Assembly (NCBI GenBank): GCA_938028725.1
Contig: CALIMH010000010.1
Coordinates: 1 to 64,000, forward strand
Direction of reading: 5' to 3'
Length of the DNA stretch: 64,000 nt
Origin: an uncultured Anaerolineae bacterium
Lineage (GTDB): Bacteria; Chloroflexota; Anaerolineae; J036; Brachytrichaceae
The translations under genes and the position numbers were made by a program. Shown piece after piece: positions 24,029 through 31,677 of the stretch; the stretch's first letter is position 1; each line of letters opens with the position of its first letter. Under the pieces are notes generated by a model. The model was not told the origin of the DNA. It saw only the letters and a list, made by a program, of their open reading frames with translations, and ran no database searches.

Positions 24029-25521
24029 TGATCACCTACGTGTTGCAAAGGTGGCGCAGGACCGGCTGCGCCGCAAAGCTTGTCCACGATGCGCTCCATG
24101 TGCATTCCGCGCGATCCCTTCACCAGGATCACGCACTTTTGGGTGACGATGCGCTGCAACGTCGCCAGCGCTTCCTCATTGGTGTCGACAGCGAAGGTAT
24201 GCGACGGCTCAGCGCCGCATGCCACGGCCGCTTGGCATATCCAACGCGCGCGCGCGCCAACGCCCACTACATACTCTGCAGCGCTGGCGGCGCGACATCC
24301 CACCTCCTCGTGGACTTGTTGCTCTAGTTCTCCCAGTTCCAGCATGTCACCGAGCACGGCGATGCGCAGCCCTTCCTCGGAAAGCTCTGCCAACAAGTTG
24401 AGCGCTGCCAAGGTGGACTCGCGGCTGGCGTTGTAGGTGTCGTCCAGCACAATCGAGCCATACGGTCCTCTTGCAACCATCAGCCGCAGTTGTTCATGTG
24501 GTTGGCACAGCGCTTCCACCACTTCCTCGAGCGAGAGGCCTTCCACCAGGCCAGTTGCCGCTGCGCGCAGCACTGTGTGTACGCTGTGTCTCCCTAGCAA
24601 GGGGAGGCGGGCATGACAGGTGGAGCGCCCGTGATGCAATGTGAGTTGGATGCCGCTCAGGCCCAAGCTCTCCACGTCCTCAGCCCATACATCAGCGCGC
24701 GGCGTCAGCCCATATGTGACCACGTGCGCGCGTGTGAGCGCAGCCATATCGCGCACGCGAGGATCATCGTCGTTAAGGATGGCCACGCCTCCGGCGTCGG
24801 CGGGAGGCAACGCAGCGATCAGCTCCGATTTTGCCTGTGCGATGGCTTCGAGGCTACCTAACCGTTCCAAGTGCACCGCCGCCACCATGGTCACTACGCC
24901 CACGTGGGGCTTGGCCCATGCACAGTAGGCTGCGATCTCGCCGATGGCGTACATGCCCATCTCCAGCACTAACCGCTCGTGTTCAGGGCGCAGGCGCAGC
25001 AGTGTGAGGGGGATGCCGATCTCGTTGTTTTGATTTCCTGCGCTCTTCAACACGCGATACCGGCTGCTCAATACTTGGGCGATGTATTCCTTGGTGGTTG
25101 TTTTGCCCACGCTGCCGGTCACGCCGATCACGCGCAGGTTAGGCCCAGCGGCGCGCGCGCGCCAGAAAGCGCCGAGCTTCTGCAGCGCGTGGAGTGTGTC
25201 TGGTACTTGCAACAAGAGAGCTGTCGCTGTATCGGGTGGGATGTCGAGCTGAGGATGGGAGCTATCCACGCGCACCACTGGCTGGTCGCCGAGGGCTGCT
25301 GCTTCAGGGCGGGCAATGATGGCTGCGATAGCGCCGCGTTGCAGGGCGTCGGCCACGAACAGGTGTCCATCAGTGTTTTCACCTGGCAGCGCGACGAACA
25401 CATCCCCGGCCTGTGCTTGCCGCGAGTCAATCACCACCTCGCGCACAGGGCGGTTCGCCAGGTGTGGAGCGGGCACACCGTAAAGGCCCTCAATTAGATC
25501 GGCTAAGGTGAGCGTTGTCAT
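24025..25521 (-). CDS. murF: UDP-MurNAc-tripeptide--D-alanyl-D-alanine ligase
   Basis: Mur ligase adding D-Ala-D-Ala; 498 aa from ATG 25521, which overlaps the ftsI stop by 4 bp (ATGA). An upstream in-frame extension to 25608 lies inside ftsI and is rejected. The N-terminal IDSRQAQAGDVFVALPGENT fold, the ATP loop GVTGSVGKTTTKEY, the SAGNQNNEIGIPLTLL block and the DDTYNASRESTLAAL segment are typical of MurF rather than MurE. It directly follows ftsI, so the usual murE position is empty. Confidence 0.96.
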   Translation of the reverse strand: MTTLTLADLIEGLYGVPAPHLANRPVREVVIDSRQAQAGDVFVALPGENTDGHLFVADALQRGAIAAIIARPEAAALGDQPVVRVDSSHPQLDIPPDTATALLLQVPDTLHALQKLGAFWRARAAGPNLRVIGVTGSVGKTTTKEYIAQVLSSRYRVLKSAGNQNNEIGIPLTLLRLRPEHERLVLEMGMYAIGEIAAYCAWAKPHVGVVTMVAAVHLERLGSLEAIAQAKSELIAALPPADAGGVAILNDDDPRVRDMAALTRAHVVTYGLTPRADVWAEDVESLGLSGIQLTLHHGRSTCHARLPLLGRHSVHTVLRAAATGLVEGLSLEEVVEALCQPHEQLRLMVARGPYGSIVLDDTYNASRESTLAALNLLAELSEEGLRIAVLGDMLELGELEQQVHEEVGCRAASAAEYVVGVGARARWICQAAVACGAEPSHTFAVDTNEEALATLQRIVTQKCVILVKGSRGMHMERIVDKLCGAAGPAPPLQHVGDQ

Positions 25522-27236
25522 GGCGGCGATTGTGGTGGGATGCCCAGCAAGCGCACAGCGTAGGCGGCGACATCGCGGAACACAGGCACAGTGGTGACCG
25601 CTGCCCAAGGCGAGACTGTTGGCTCATCCAGCTTGACCAAGATGGTGAGGCGGGGTGAGTCGGCCGGCAACGTGCCGACGTAAGTCACGATGGTTGTTTT
25701 TTGCTTCACGCCCGCGCGGTACCAGTTGGCTGTGCCGGTTTTGCCTGCTACGGGATAGCCCGGCAGCAGCGCCTCTGGCGTGGCGCGACGGGTGGCTTTG
25801 GCCAACAGTTGGCGCATGATGCGCGCGGTCTGCTTGGAGATGACGCGGCGCGCCTGCACTGGCTGCCGTCGGATGTTGTCGCCGTCGGGGCGTCGCCACT
25901 CGTGCACCACATAGGGCTGCATCAGCATCCCATCGTTGGCGATGGCGTTAAACGCATTGAGCACTTGATAGGGCGTGGCCGAAAGCCCTTGGCCAAAGCT
26001 GTTGGTGGCTAGGTCTATGCGCGACCACTCCACATTGCGGGGTGTGCGCAACACGCCCGTGCTCTCGCCGGCCAAGTCCACGCCGGTGATGCTGCCGAAG
26101 CCGAAGTTTTGCATGTAGGCGTAAAACGTCTCTGGCCCAAGCTCCATCGCCATTCGAGCGGTTGGCACATTGAGCGACAGCGCCAACACGTCCTCTACCG
26201 TAACTGTGCCATGGGTTTGGCGGTCGGAGTTAAAAATGCGCTTCCCATACACCTCTAGGCGTCCGCTGTCTGTGAGGATGCTGGTGGCGGAGACGCGGCC
26301 GGTGTCGATAGCTATCGCCCAGGTCATTGGCTTGATGACCGACCCGGGCTCATAGGGACTGGAGACGGCAGGGTCGGTGAGCAGCTCCAGTCCTCCTTGC
26401 GAGGCGATTTCCAACGCGCGGTTGGGGTCAAAGCCAGGGGCCGACGCAGAAGCCAGGATTGCGCCGCTGGTGGTCTCCATCACGATAACGACTCCGCTGC
26501 GTGCGCCACTTTCCTCGAGCGCACGTTGCAAGCGCTTCTCTGCGAAGTTTTGCAGCTCTGAGTCTATTGTCAAGATCACATCGCTTCCGCGCTCGCTCGG
26601 CGAGATGGTCTGCAGCTCTAGCTTTGCGCGACCTTGGCGCAAGCCGACCAGCGCGCTAAGCTGTTGGTTGTAGTATCCCTCCACGCCCACGTAACCTGCC
26701 GGCTCGAGGTTGACAAAGCCCAAGAGCGGCCCGGCTAATTGGCCGGAAGGATACACCCGCATCCAGTATTCTTCTATCTGTATGCCTTCGCGTCCGGATT
26801 GTCTAAGCCCGCGCGCTACGTCAATGGCCTTTTCCAGCGGCAAGTTGTAGACAACGATTGAGCTGAGCGTGGGAGTCAGGTTGCCTTGGTCTCTGATGAT
26901 TGCCTCCAGCCGCTGCTGGATACGTTCCGCAGGTTGGCCAATCGCCGACGCGATTACTGCTGAGGTGGTCATCACGTCGGTCAGCGCGCGCGGATTTGCG
27001 CGAAGCAGGTAGCCGATCTTGCTCACCGCCAGCGGTGAACCACGACGGTCAAAGATGATCCCACGCGGGGCGGAGATATGAACCGTCTCAAGCTGTTGCC
27101 GAGCTGCTACGTTAGCATAGCGCGGCGAATCAATGATCTGCACTTGCACGCTGCGTGCCACCGCCAGCAGCATCAGAAGCGCGATCGTGCTGCTGAACAC
27201 TTGAAGGCGGGCCTCGGAGATAGGGGAGTGTTGCAT
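25518..27236 (-). CDS. ftsI: Division-type class B penicillin-binding protein
   Basis: Septal DD-transpeptidase, 572 aa, partner of FtsW. One N-terminal signal-anchor helix (residues ~13-33) is followed by the PBP dimerisation domain (GIIFDRRGSPLAVS at ~59-72). The transpeptidase domain carries the three active-site motifs: SVIK with nucleophile Ser299, SLN at 354-356 and KTG at 499-501. No PASTA repeats follow. It lies between the FtsL-like gene and murF, the normal ftsI position. Spacing to ftsL is 11 nt and it overlaps murF by 4 bp. Confidence 0.95.
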   Translation of the reverse strand: MQHSPISEARLQVFSSTIALLMLLAVARSVQVQIIDSPRYANVAARQQLETVHISAPRGIIFDRRGSPLAVSKIGYLLRANPRALTDVMTTSAVIASAIGQPAERIQQRLEAIIRDQGNLTPTLSSIVVYNLPLEKAIDVARGLRQSGREGIQIEEYWMRVYPSGQLAGPLLGFVNLEPAGYVGVEGYYNQQLSALVGLRQGRAKLELQTISPSERGSDVILTIDSELQNFAEKRLQRALEESGARSGVVIVMETTSGAILASASAPGFDPNRALEIASQGGLELLTDPAVSSPYEPGSVIKPMTWAIAIDTGRVSATSILTDSGRLEVYGKRIFNSDRQTHGTVTVEDVLALSLNVPTARMAMELGPETFYAYMQNFGFGSITGVDLAGESTGVLRTPRNVEWSRIDLATNSFGQGLSATPYQVLNAFNAIANDGMLMQPYVVHEWRRPDGDNIRRQPVQARRVISKQTARIMRQLLAKATRRATPEALLPGYPVAGKTGTANWYRAGVKQKTTIVTYVGTLPADSPRLTILVKLDEPTVSPWAAVTTVPVFRDVAAYAVRLLGIPPQSPP

Positions 27237-27247
27237 GGTTGCCTGCC

Positions 27248-27601
27248 TTAAGGGGAGCGATGCAAGGCCTCGCTGGAGTCCGTCGTTGAAGTGCCGATGA
27301 ATTCAATGCGCGCCGCAGGGCGATAACCCGCAGCGCGGGCGCGCTCGTGCATCGCTTGGGGTGATGTGATTTCGCCGATCTCGCTCCACAGGGTGTTGAT
27401 GGCGTTGGTCAGTTGAGCGTGGCGTGCCTCAAGCATTTCCAGTTCCGCAGCTAACATCGCCGATCGGGTGGAGGTGGCAAGCCACATCACTGTCAAACCG
27501 GTCAGCAACAGTATGCTCGCTGAGAACAAGGCGAGGACTTGTCGGTCTGTCGGCGATGTCTTGCGCAGCCTTTTGATCAGCTCTGTTAGCAGTTGCACCA
27601 T
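27248..27601 (-). CDS. ftsL: FtsL-like septum protein
   Basis: 117-aa bitopic protein: short cytoplasmic basic tail, one transmembrane helix at about residues 22-43 (LALFSASILLLTGLTVMWLA), then a predicted coiled coil (residues ~45-75, MLAAELEMLEARHAQL) and a short tail. This topology, the size and the position between rsmH and ftsI identify it as FtsL, which forms the FtsQ-FtsL-FtsB complex. The sequence itself is weakly conserved in this family, so the call rests on topology and synteny. Confidence 0.8.
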   Translation of the reverse strand: MVQLLTELIKRLRKTSPTDRQVLALFSASILLLTGLTVMWLATSTRSAMLAAELEMLEARHAQLTNAINTLWSEIGEITSPQAMHERARAAGYRPAARIEFIGTSTTDSSEALHRSP

Positions 27602-27617
27602 GGCGTCTCCTCACTGC

Positions 27618-28526
27618 TCATAAGCGTTCCACCACCCGCAGCTTGGCGCTGCGCGCGCGGGGGTTGCGGGCTACTTCTGCTGACGTGGGGACGATCGGGC
27701 GTCGCGTGATGAGGCGTGTGGCAGGCAGCGAGATGTCGCGCTCAGCTTGTGCTGTGCCACTTGCGCTGGCCCTGAAGCATTGTTTGACGATGCGGTCTTC
27801 CAACGAATGAAACGAGATCACCGCCAGCCGCCCGCCACGGCGGAGCATCGCGATCAGCCGGGGCAGTGCTCGGGCGAGCCGCTGCAGCTCGTCGTTGATG
27901 GCGATGCGCAGCGCCTGAAAGACTAACGTGGCCGGATGCAAGCGCGCGTTGCGGCGACGCACCAGCTTTTGGACCACATCGCGCAGTTGCGAGGTGGTAC
28001 GGATTGGACGCGCCTGCCAGATGGCGCGCGCGATCACGTCGGCACGGGGTAGCTCGCCATATTCGCGCAACACGCGCGTGAGCGTCGGGAGGTCAGTGTG
28101 TTGCAGCCACTCCGCCGCGCTCATGCTCTGCTGCGGGTTAAAGCGCATATCGAGCGGCCCATCGTGCGTAAACGAGAAGCCACGCGCCGGGTCTTCAAGC
28201 TGATCGGAGCACAAGCCGAGGTCGGCCAAAATGCCATCGAAGGGCGCCAGCTCCAGCGCGTCAGCAAGGTCGGGCAGCTCATCCAACCAGCATTGGCGCA
28301 GAATTAACCGTGGGCCTGCGGTGGCGAAGCGGACTTTGGCGCGCGCAATGGCGGAGGCGTCTGCGTCGGCGGCGAGGACGATCCCGTCAGGTGCGCTGGC
28401 TTGCAACAGTCCGGCGGTGTGGCCGCCTCCGCCAAGCGTGCAGTCCAAGTATCGGCCGCCCGAGCGCGGCTGCAACAACTGCATTACCTCGTCGAAGAGC
28501 ACAGGGATGTGAGTGGTGGTGACCAT
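27618..28526 (-). CDS. rsmH: 16S rRNA (cytosine-1402-N4)-methyltransferase
   Basis: SAM-dependent methyltransferase (MraW) that modifies C1402 of 16S rRNA in the P site; 302 aa from ATG 28526. The frame is open 10 codons further upstream but that part overlaps mraZ; ATG 28526 lies 8 nt after the mraZ stop and begins the conserved HIPVLFDEVMQLL. The SAM loop DCTLGGGGHTAGLL, the catalytic-region segment GILADLGLCSDQLED and the C-terminal ISFHSLEDRIVK are all typical. Confidence 0.97.
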   Translation of the reverse strand: MVTTTHIPVLFDEVMQLLQPRSGGRYLDCTLGGGGHTAGLLQASAPDGIVLAADADASAIARAKVRFATAGPRLILRQCWLDELPDLADALELAPFDGILADLGLCSDQLEDPARGFSFTHDGPLDMRFNPQQSMSAAEWLQHTDLPTLTRVLREYGELPRADVIARAIWQARPIRTTSQLRDVVQKLVRRRNARLHPATLVFQALRIAINDELQRLARALPRLIAMLRRGGRLAVISFHSLEDRIVKQCFRASASGTAQAERDISLPATRLITRRPIVPTSAEVARNPRARSAKLRVVERL

Positions 28527-28534
28527 GGCGCGCT

Positions 28535-28963
28535 TCAAATGCCCAGCCTTTGCCAAATCTCCTTTTGCTCAGCCAATTGACGCAGTGCTTCGCGCGTGCG
28601 CTCCCATGCCTCCGGCGACCACAGTTCTATAAACTTGCCGACCCCTACAATCACCACGCTGTCGCGGATGTTGGCGTAGTCGCGTAGCCGCTGGGGGATC
28701 AGCACGCGGCTTTGTTTGTCCGGCTCAACGTCGTGTGCGTTGGTGAAGACCATCCGTCGCAACATCGCGGCCTCCTCGCTCATGGTGGGCAGCGCGCTGA
28801 TGCGCTCGAACAGCAAGCGGAACTCTTCAGCGGGATACATCAGCAGACATCTCTCGTGGCTTGTCGTCAGCACGACCCCGCCGGCAAGCTGCGCGCGGAA
28901 CTTCGCCGGTAGCGTCAGCCGACTCTTCTCGTCCAGGTTGTGCACAAACTCACCGAGAAACAT
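28535..28963 (-). CDS. mraZ: Transcriptional regulator MraZ
   Basis: 142-aa DNA-binding protein with two SpoVT/AbrB-type repeats, each with the DxxxRxxxP signature: the first near residues 7-20 (NLDEKSRLTLPAKFR) and the second near residues 80-95 (EPDKQSRVLIPQRLRDY). MraZ forms a ring that binds direct repeats upstream of its own operon and regulates the dcw cluster. Such repeats are present 21-60 bp upstream of its ATG. First gene of the 16-gene cluster; no Shine-Dalgarno is evident before ATG 28963. Confidence 0.97.
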   Translation of the reverse strand: MFLGEFVHNLDEKSRLTLPAKFRAQLAGGVVLTTSHERCLLMYPAEEFRLLFERISALPTMSEEAAMLRRMVFTNAHDVEPDKQSRVLIPQRLRDYANIRDSVVIVGVGKFIELWSPEAWERTREALRQLAEQKEIWQRLGI

Positions 28964-28983
28964 CGCTGCACTGGCTACTAAGA

Positions 28984-29023
28984 GCTACCCCACTTTGGTC
29001 CACTTCAAACCACTTACTCCCAC
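28984..29023 (-). promoter_or_regulatory. MraZ operator: four GTGG repeats at 10-bp spacing
   Basis: On the minus strand four consecutive 10-bp units begin with GTGG: GTGGGAGTAA, GTGGTTTGAA, GTGGACCAAA, GTGGGGTAGC. MraZ binding sites in other bacteria are GTGGG-type repeats spaced by one helical turn, so this matches the family rule closely. The box lies 20 bp upstream of the mraZ ATG and just downstream of the candidate -10, fitting repression by blocking transcription start. Confidence 0.88.
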
Positions 29024-29029
29024 ATGATA
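29024..29029 (-). promoter_or_regulatory. Candidate -10 of the mraZ/dcw promoter
   Basis: TATCAT (five of six matches to TATAAT) directly abuts the first MraZ repeat. No convincing -35 is visible at 16-18 nt upstream, where only a partial ACA match occurs. Transcription would start inside the operator. Confidence 0.4.
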
Positions 29030-29109
29030 CCATCAGGCTGCATTTTTGTATCAGCCTAAAGTCTTCGTTGCGAAAATCAGTCGCTAATCTGCGATAAGGA
29101 GGAGTCGCT

Positions 29110-29150
29110 GGAAAAGCACATCGCCCGACGGCGACACGACCATCGGGCGA
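29110..29150 (-). terminator. Probable terminator after the SDR gene
   Basis: Perfect 9-bp arms (ATCGCCCGA at 29142-29150 in transcript sense, TCGGGCGAT at 29119-29127) with a 14-nt loop, then GTGCTTTTCC on the minus strand. It lies 31 bp after the SDR stop and about 80 bp before the dcw promoter region, separating the two minus-strand units. Confidence 0.55.
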
Positions 29151-29180
29151 TCGTTAGGTGTTTTGCAGTGGGGAGAGAGA

Positions 29181-30041
29181 CTAGAGGCTCACGCGCATGA
29201 TGTGTTGCTCGCTCAAGGCCCAAAGTTGCTCTTGGGCGTTCACGTCGCGCGCGGCTGGCGAGGGTGGTTTGGTTTTGCAGCGATCGAAGTAAGCGCCGCT
29301 GGTGTGCTGAACTGCATCTGAGGTGGCGAGGTAGATGGTGGTTTGCGCGCCTTGCTCAGGCGTTAGCATGAAGGGCCGCGCCAGCTTGAAGAGTGCGCTC
29401 ACTATGCCGCCATGCCCAATGCCAAAGTTGGTTGCTACTGCGCCGGGGTGAAGGGCGTTGGCGGTGATGGTGGTGTTACGCAGGCGGCGGGCTAACGCTG
29501 CCGTGAACATCACGTTGGCAAGCTTGGATTGACTGTACGCAGCAAATGCTGAGTAGCGCCGTCGCTCGAACATCGGGTCTTCGATGTGGACGCCTCGCGC
29601 AGCAAAGTGCGCGTCGGACGACACGTTGATCACGCGAGCGGTCGGTGCGGCGAGCAACGCCGGCATCAGCTGGTGGGTGAGCAAAAAGTAGCTTAGGTGG
29701 TTCAGCGCCCAGGTCTGCTCTAATCCCTCTTTGGTTACTGTGCGTTGGGGGAAGATCGCCCCAGCGTTGTTCACCAGGATGTCGAGCCGTGGATATTCGG
29801 TGAGAAACTCGCGCGCCAGGTCGCGCACCTCGCGCATGAGCGCCAGATCGGCCACCAGGTAGCGAACGCGGGGATTGCCAGTTGCTTTCTGGATGTCCTC
29901 CACGGTGCGTTGGCACTTAGCCGGGTTGCGCCCAACGATAACCACTGTTGCACCGCGTCGCGCCAGTTCGCGCGCGGTCACTTGGCCGATGCCCGATGTG
30001 GCACCAGTGACCATCACGATCTTTTCTTGCAACTGATCCAC
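29181..30041 (-). CDS. Short-chain dehydrogenase/reductase
   Basis: 286-aa Rossmann oxidoreductase of the classical SDR type, resembling retinol-dehydrogenase/WW-domain-oxidoreductase relatives. The cofactor loop TGATSGIG lies at about residues 12-19 and GRNPAK after beta-2 suggests NADP(H) preference. NNAG (~92-95), the catalytic Ser in INVSSDAHFA and the YSQSKLAN Tyr/Lys pair are present. The start is GTG 30041; the first internal Met is at residue 10. It stands alone between the zinc-ribbon gene and the dcw cluster. Substrate unknown. Confidence 0.9.
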   Translation of the reverse strand: MDQLQEKIVMVTGATSGIGQVTARELARRGATVVIVGRNPAKCQRTVEDIQKATGNPRVRYLVADLALMREVRDLAREFLTEYPRLDILVNNAGAIFPQRTVTKEGLEQTWALNHLSYFLLTHQLMPALLAAPTARVINVSSDAHFAARGVHIEDPMFERRRYSAFAAYSQSKLANVMFTAALARRLRNTTITANALHPGAVATNFGIGHGGIVSALFKLARPFMLTPEQGAQTTIYLATSDAVQHTSGAYFDRCKTKPPSPAARDVNAQEQLWALSEQHIMRVSL

Positions 30042-30133
30042 GCCCCTAGTGTGGCCAGTAACTCTGAAGCCAGGCTGAGCGCTAAGCGACGCTCAGGTAG
30101 CAAGGCGAGTAAAAGGGTGGGGCGGGCTGGCGA

Positions 30134-30913
30134 TCACTCGAGCTCTTCACGGCTGATTAACGGCTTGCGGTTAGTTACAGTGCGAGTCGTGTCTGAAGTG
30201 CTGTTCGTGGTTGGGGGTGATGGCCGAGCAGATTGTGGTGGTCGCTCGGCTAGTGCTGCTGGTGACGTTGCTTGAGTGCGCGTCCGAATGCGGTCCATCA
30301 GTGAGGCGACACGATCACCGATCCGGACCAGCCAGTCTTCCTCCTCAGCTGCAGGCTCTAGCGCTGGCGCGTTGAGCTGGGGTGCGGCGCGTGGGGATGG
30401 CTGCGCTGGTGGGATGGGCTGGGGCTTTGGCGCCGGCGCGGCGGTCACTCGCTGGCGTGACGCAGTGGCCGCCCTCGGCATCTCCGGCTGGAGGGTATTG
30501 CCGCAGTAGGGGCACAAGTCCCATGAGAGGTGCACGGCGCGGCCACACTGGTTGCAGATGTTGCGAAGCTTGGTGTGACACGAGGGGCAAAACTGCATGT
30601 CGTGGTCCACGCGCCGCCCACACGTGGGACAAAATTCCTGATTCTCGATGCTCGCCAGCAGTGCTTCCTCCTCCAGCGCGCGCACATACTGCTCATGGAG
30701 CGTCTCGCGCGGACGCAACATGAGATACACCAAAATGCCGGCAACGGGGATGATGGCAACGGTGACTGTGGCTAGCACTTGTACAAATGGATCACGTGTG
30801 CGCGCGCGAATATCGCGGAAGGTCCAAATGGCTAAACCTGCCCACAACGTGGCAACGATCGCGCCGAGCAAGCTCAGCGCAGCAATGATCAAGTTGCTGA
30901 TGCTTTCAGCCAC
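30134..30913 (-). CDS. Membrane protein with double zinc ribbon
   Basis: 259 aa. Two N-terminal hydrophobic helices (about residues 8-30 and 44-66) are followed by a coiled stretch and two tandem zinc ribbons: CPTCGRR with CPSCHTK, then CNQCGRA with CPYCGN (residues ~95-145). The C-terminal ~110 residues are Pro/Ala/Arg-rich and probably disordered. The ribbon region would face the cytoplasm. A -10 TATAAT sits so close to the ATG that the transcript is probably leaderless. Not recognised as a named family beyond the zinc-ribbon fold. It is divergent from radC, 23 bp apart. Confidence 0.7.
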   Translation of the reverse strand: MAESISNLIIAALSLLGAIVATLWAGLAIWTFRDIRARTRDPFVQVLATVTVAIIPVAGILVYLMLRPRETLHEQYVRALEEEALLASIENQEFCPTCGRRVDHDMQFCPSCHTKLRNICNQCGRAVHLSWDLCPYCGNTLQPEMPRAATASRQRVTAAPAPKPQPIPPAQPSPRAAPQLNAPALEPAAEEEDWLVRIGDRVASLMDRIRTRTQATSPAALAERPPQSARPSPPTTNSTSDTTRTVTNRKPLISREELE

Positions 30914-30921
30914 TACGTTTG

Positions 30922-30929
30922 ATTATACT
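30922..30929. promoter_or_regulatory. Overlapping divergent -10 boxes for radC and the zinc-ribbon gene
   Basis: ATTATACT reads TATAAT on the minus strand (30922-30927) and TATACT on the plus strand (30924-30929). Each is about 8-9 bp from the nearest start codon of the gene it would serve (ATG 30913 minus, GTG 30937 plus). Neither has a good -35. Both transcripts would be leaderless or nearly so. Confidence 0.5.
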
Positions 30930-30936
30930 GTTCAGC

Positions 30937-31677
30937 GTGGCAGTGCGAGTTTCTGATGCTTCGCCTCGCGGCAGTGAGGCGAGCTTCCTCTACCTCCCGC
31001 GCATTGCCGATATTCCGGAAGGTGAGCGACCCCGCGAGCGCTTCCGCGCCGTAGGACCTAGCGGCCTTTCGCAGCGCGAGCTTATCGCCATCTTGCTCGG
31101 CAGCGGCACACGCGGACGCAGCGCCCTGGCGCTCGCCGAGGAGTTACTCGTGCGCTTCGACGGCCTGCGTGGACTGGCCAACGTATCGCTAACCCAGCTC
31201 CAGAGCGTTAAGGGCGTCGGTCTGGCTAGGGCGGTGCAACTGTTGGCTGCGTTTGAGTTGGGGCGTCGCATGGCCTTGGCCGCGCATGGCCAGCGGCCTC
31301 AGGTGACATCTCCCCAGATCGCGGCTGAGATTTTCATGGTGCACATGCGCCACTTGGAGCAAGAGGAAGTGCGGGTCATGTTGCTCGACACGCGCAACCG
31401 CATGTTGGAGGTGCCGATGGTATGCCGCGGCAGCTTAAACGTCGCTCACATGCGGCCGGCAGATGTGTTCCGCGAAGCAGTGCGCCACAACAGCGCTGCT
31501 GTGATTCTGGCCCACAATCATCCCTCCGGTGACCCCTCCCCTTCGCCGGATGACATCCGCATGACCCGCGAATTGTTCAAGGCAGGACGCCTGCTCGGTG
31601 TGGACTTGCTCGACCACATCATTATCGGCAACGACCGCTACGTGAGCCTGAAAGAGCAAGGTGTGAGCTTTGAATGA
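30937..31677 (+). CDS. radC: RadC/JAB-domain protein
   Basis: 246 aa from GTG 30937; an in-frame TTG at 30919 would place the start upstream of the putative -10 and is disfavoured. The N-terminal UPF0758 segment IPEGERPRERF and helix-hairpin-helix (LQSVKGVGLARAVQL) precede the JAMM-like metalloprotease domain whose zinc motif reads AHNHPSGDPSPSPDD. RadC was linked to DNA repair historically but its biochemical role is unsettled. The stop overlaps the next gene by 4 bp (ATGA), so it heads an operon with two envelope-related genes. Confidence 0.93.
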   Translation: MAVRVSDASPRGSEASFLYLPRIADIPEGERPRERFRAVGPSGLSQRELIAILLGSGTRGRSALALAEELLVRFDGLRGLANVSLTQLQSVKGVGLARAVQLLAAFELGRRMALAAHGQRPQVTSPQIAAEIFMVHMRHLEQEEVRVMLLDTRNRMLEVPMVCRGSLNVAHMRPADVFREAVRHNSAAVILAHNHPSGDPSPSPDDIRMTRELFKAGRLLGVDLLDHIIIGNDRYVSLKEQGVSFE

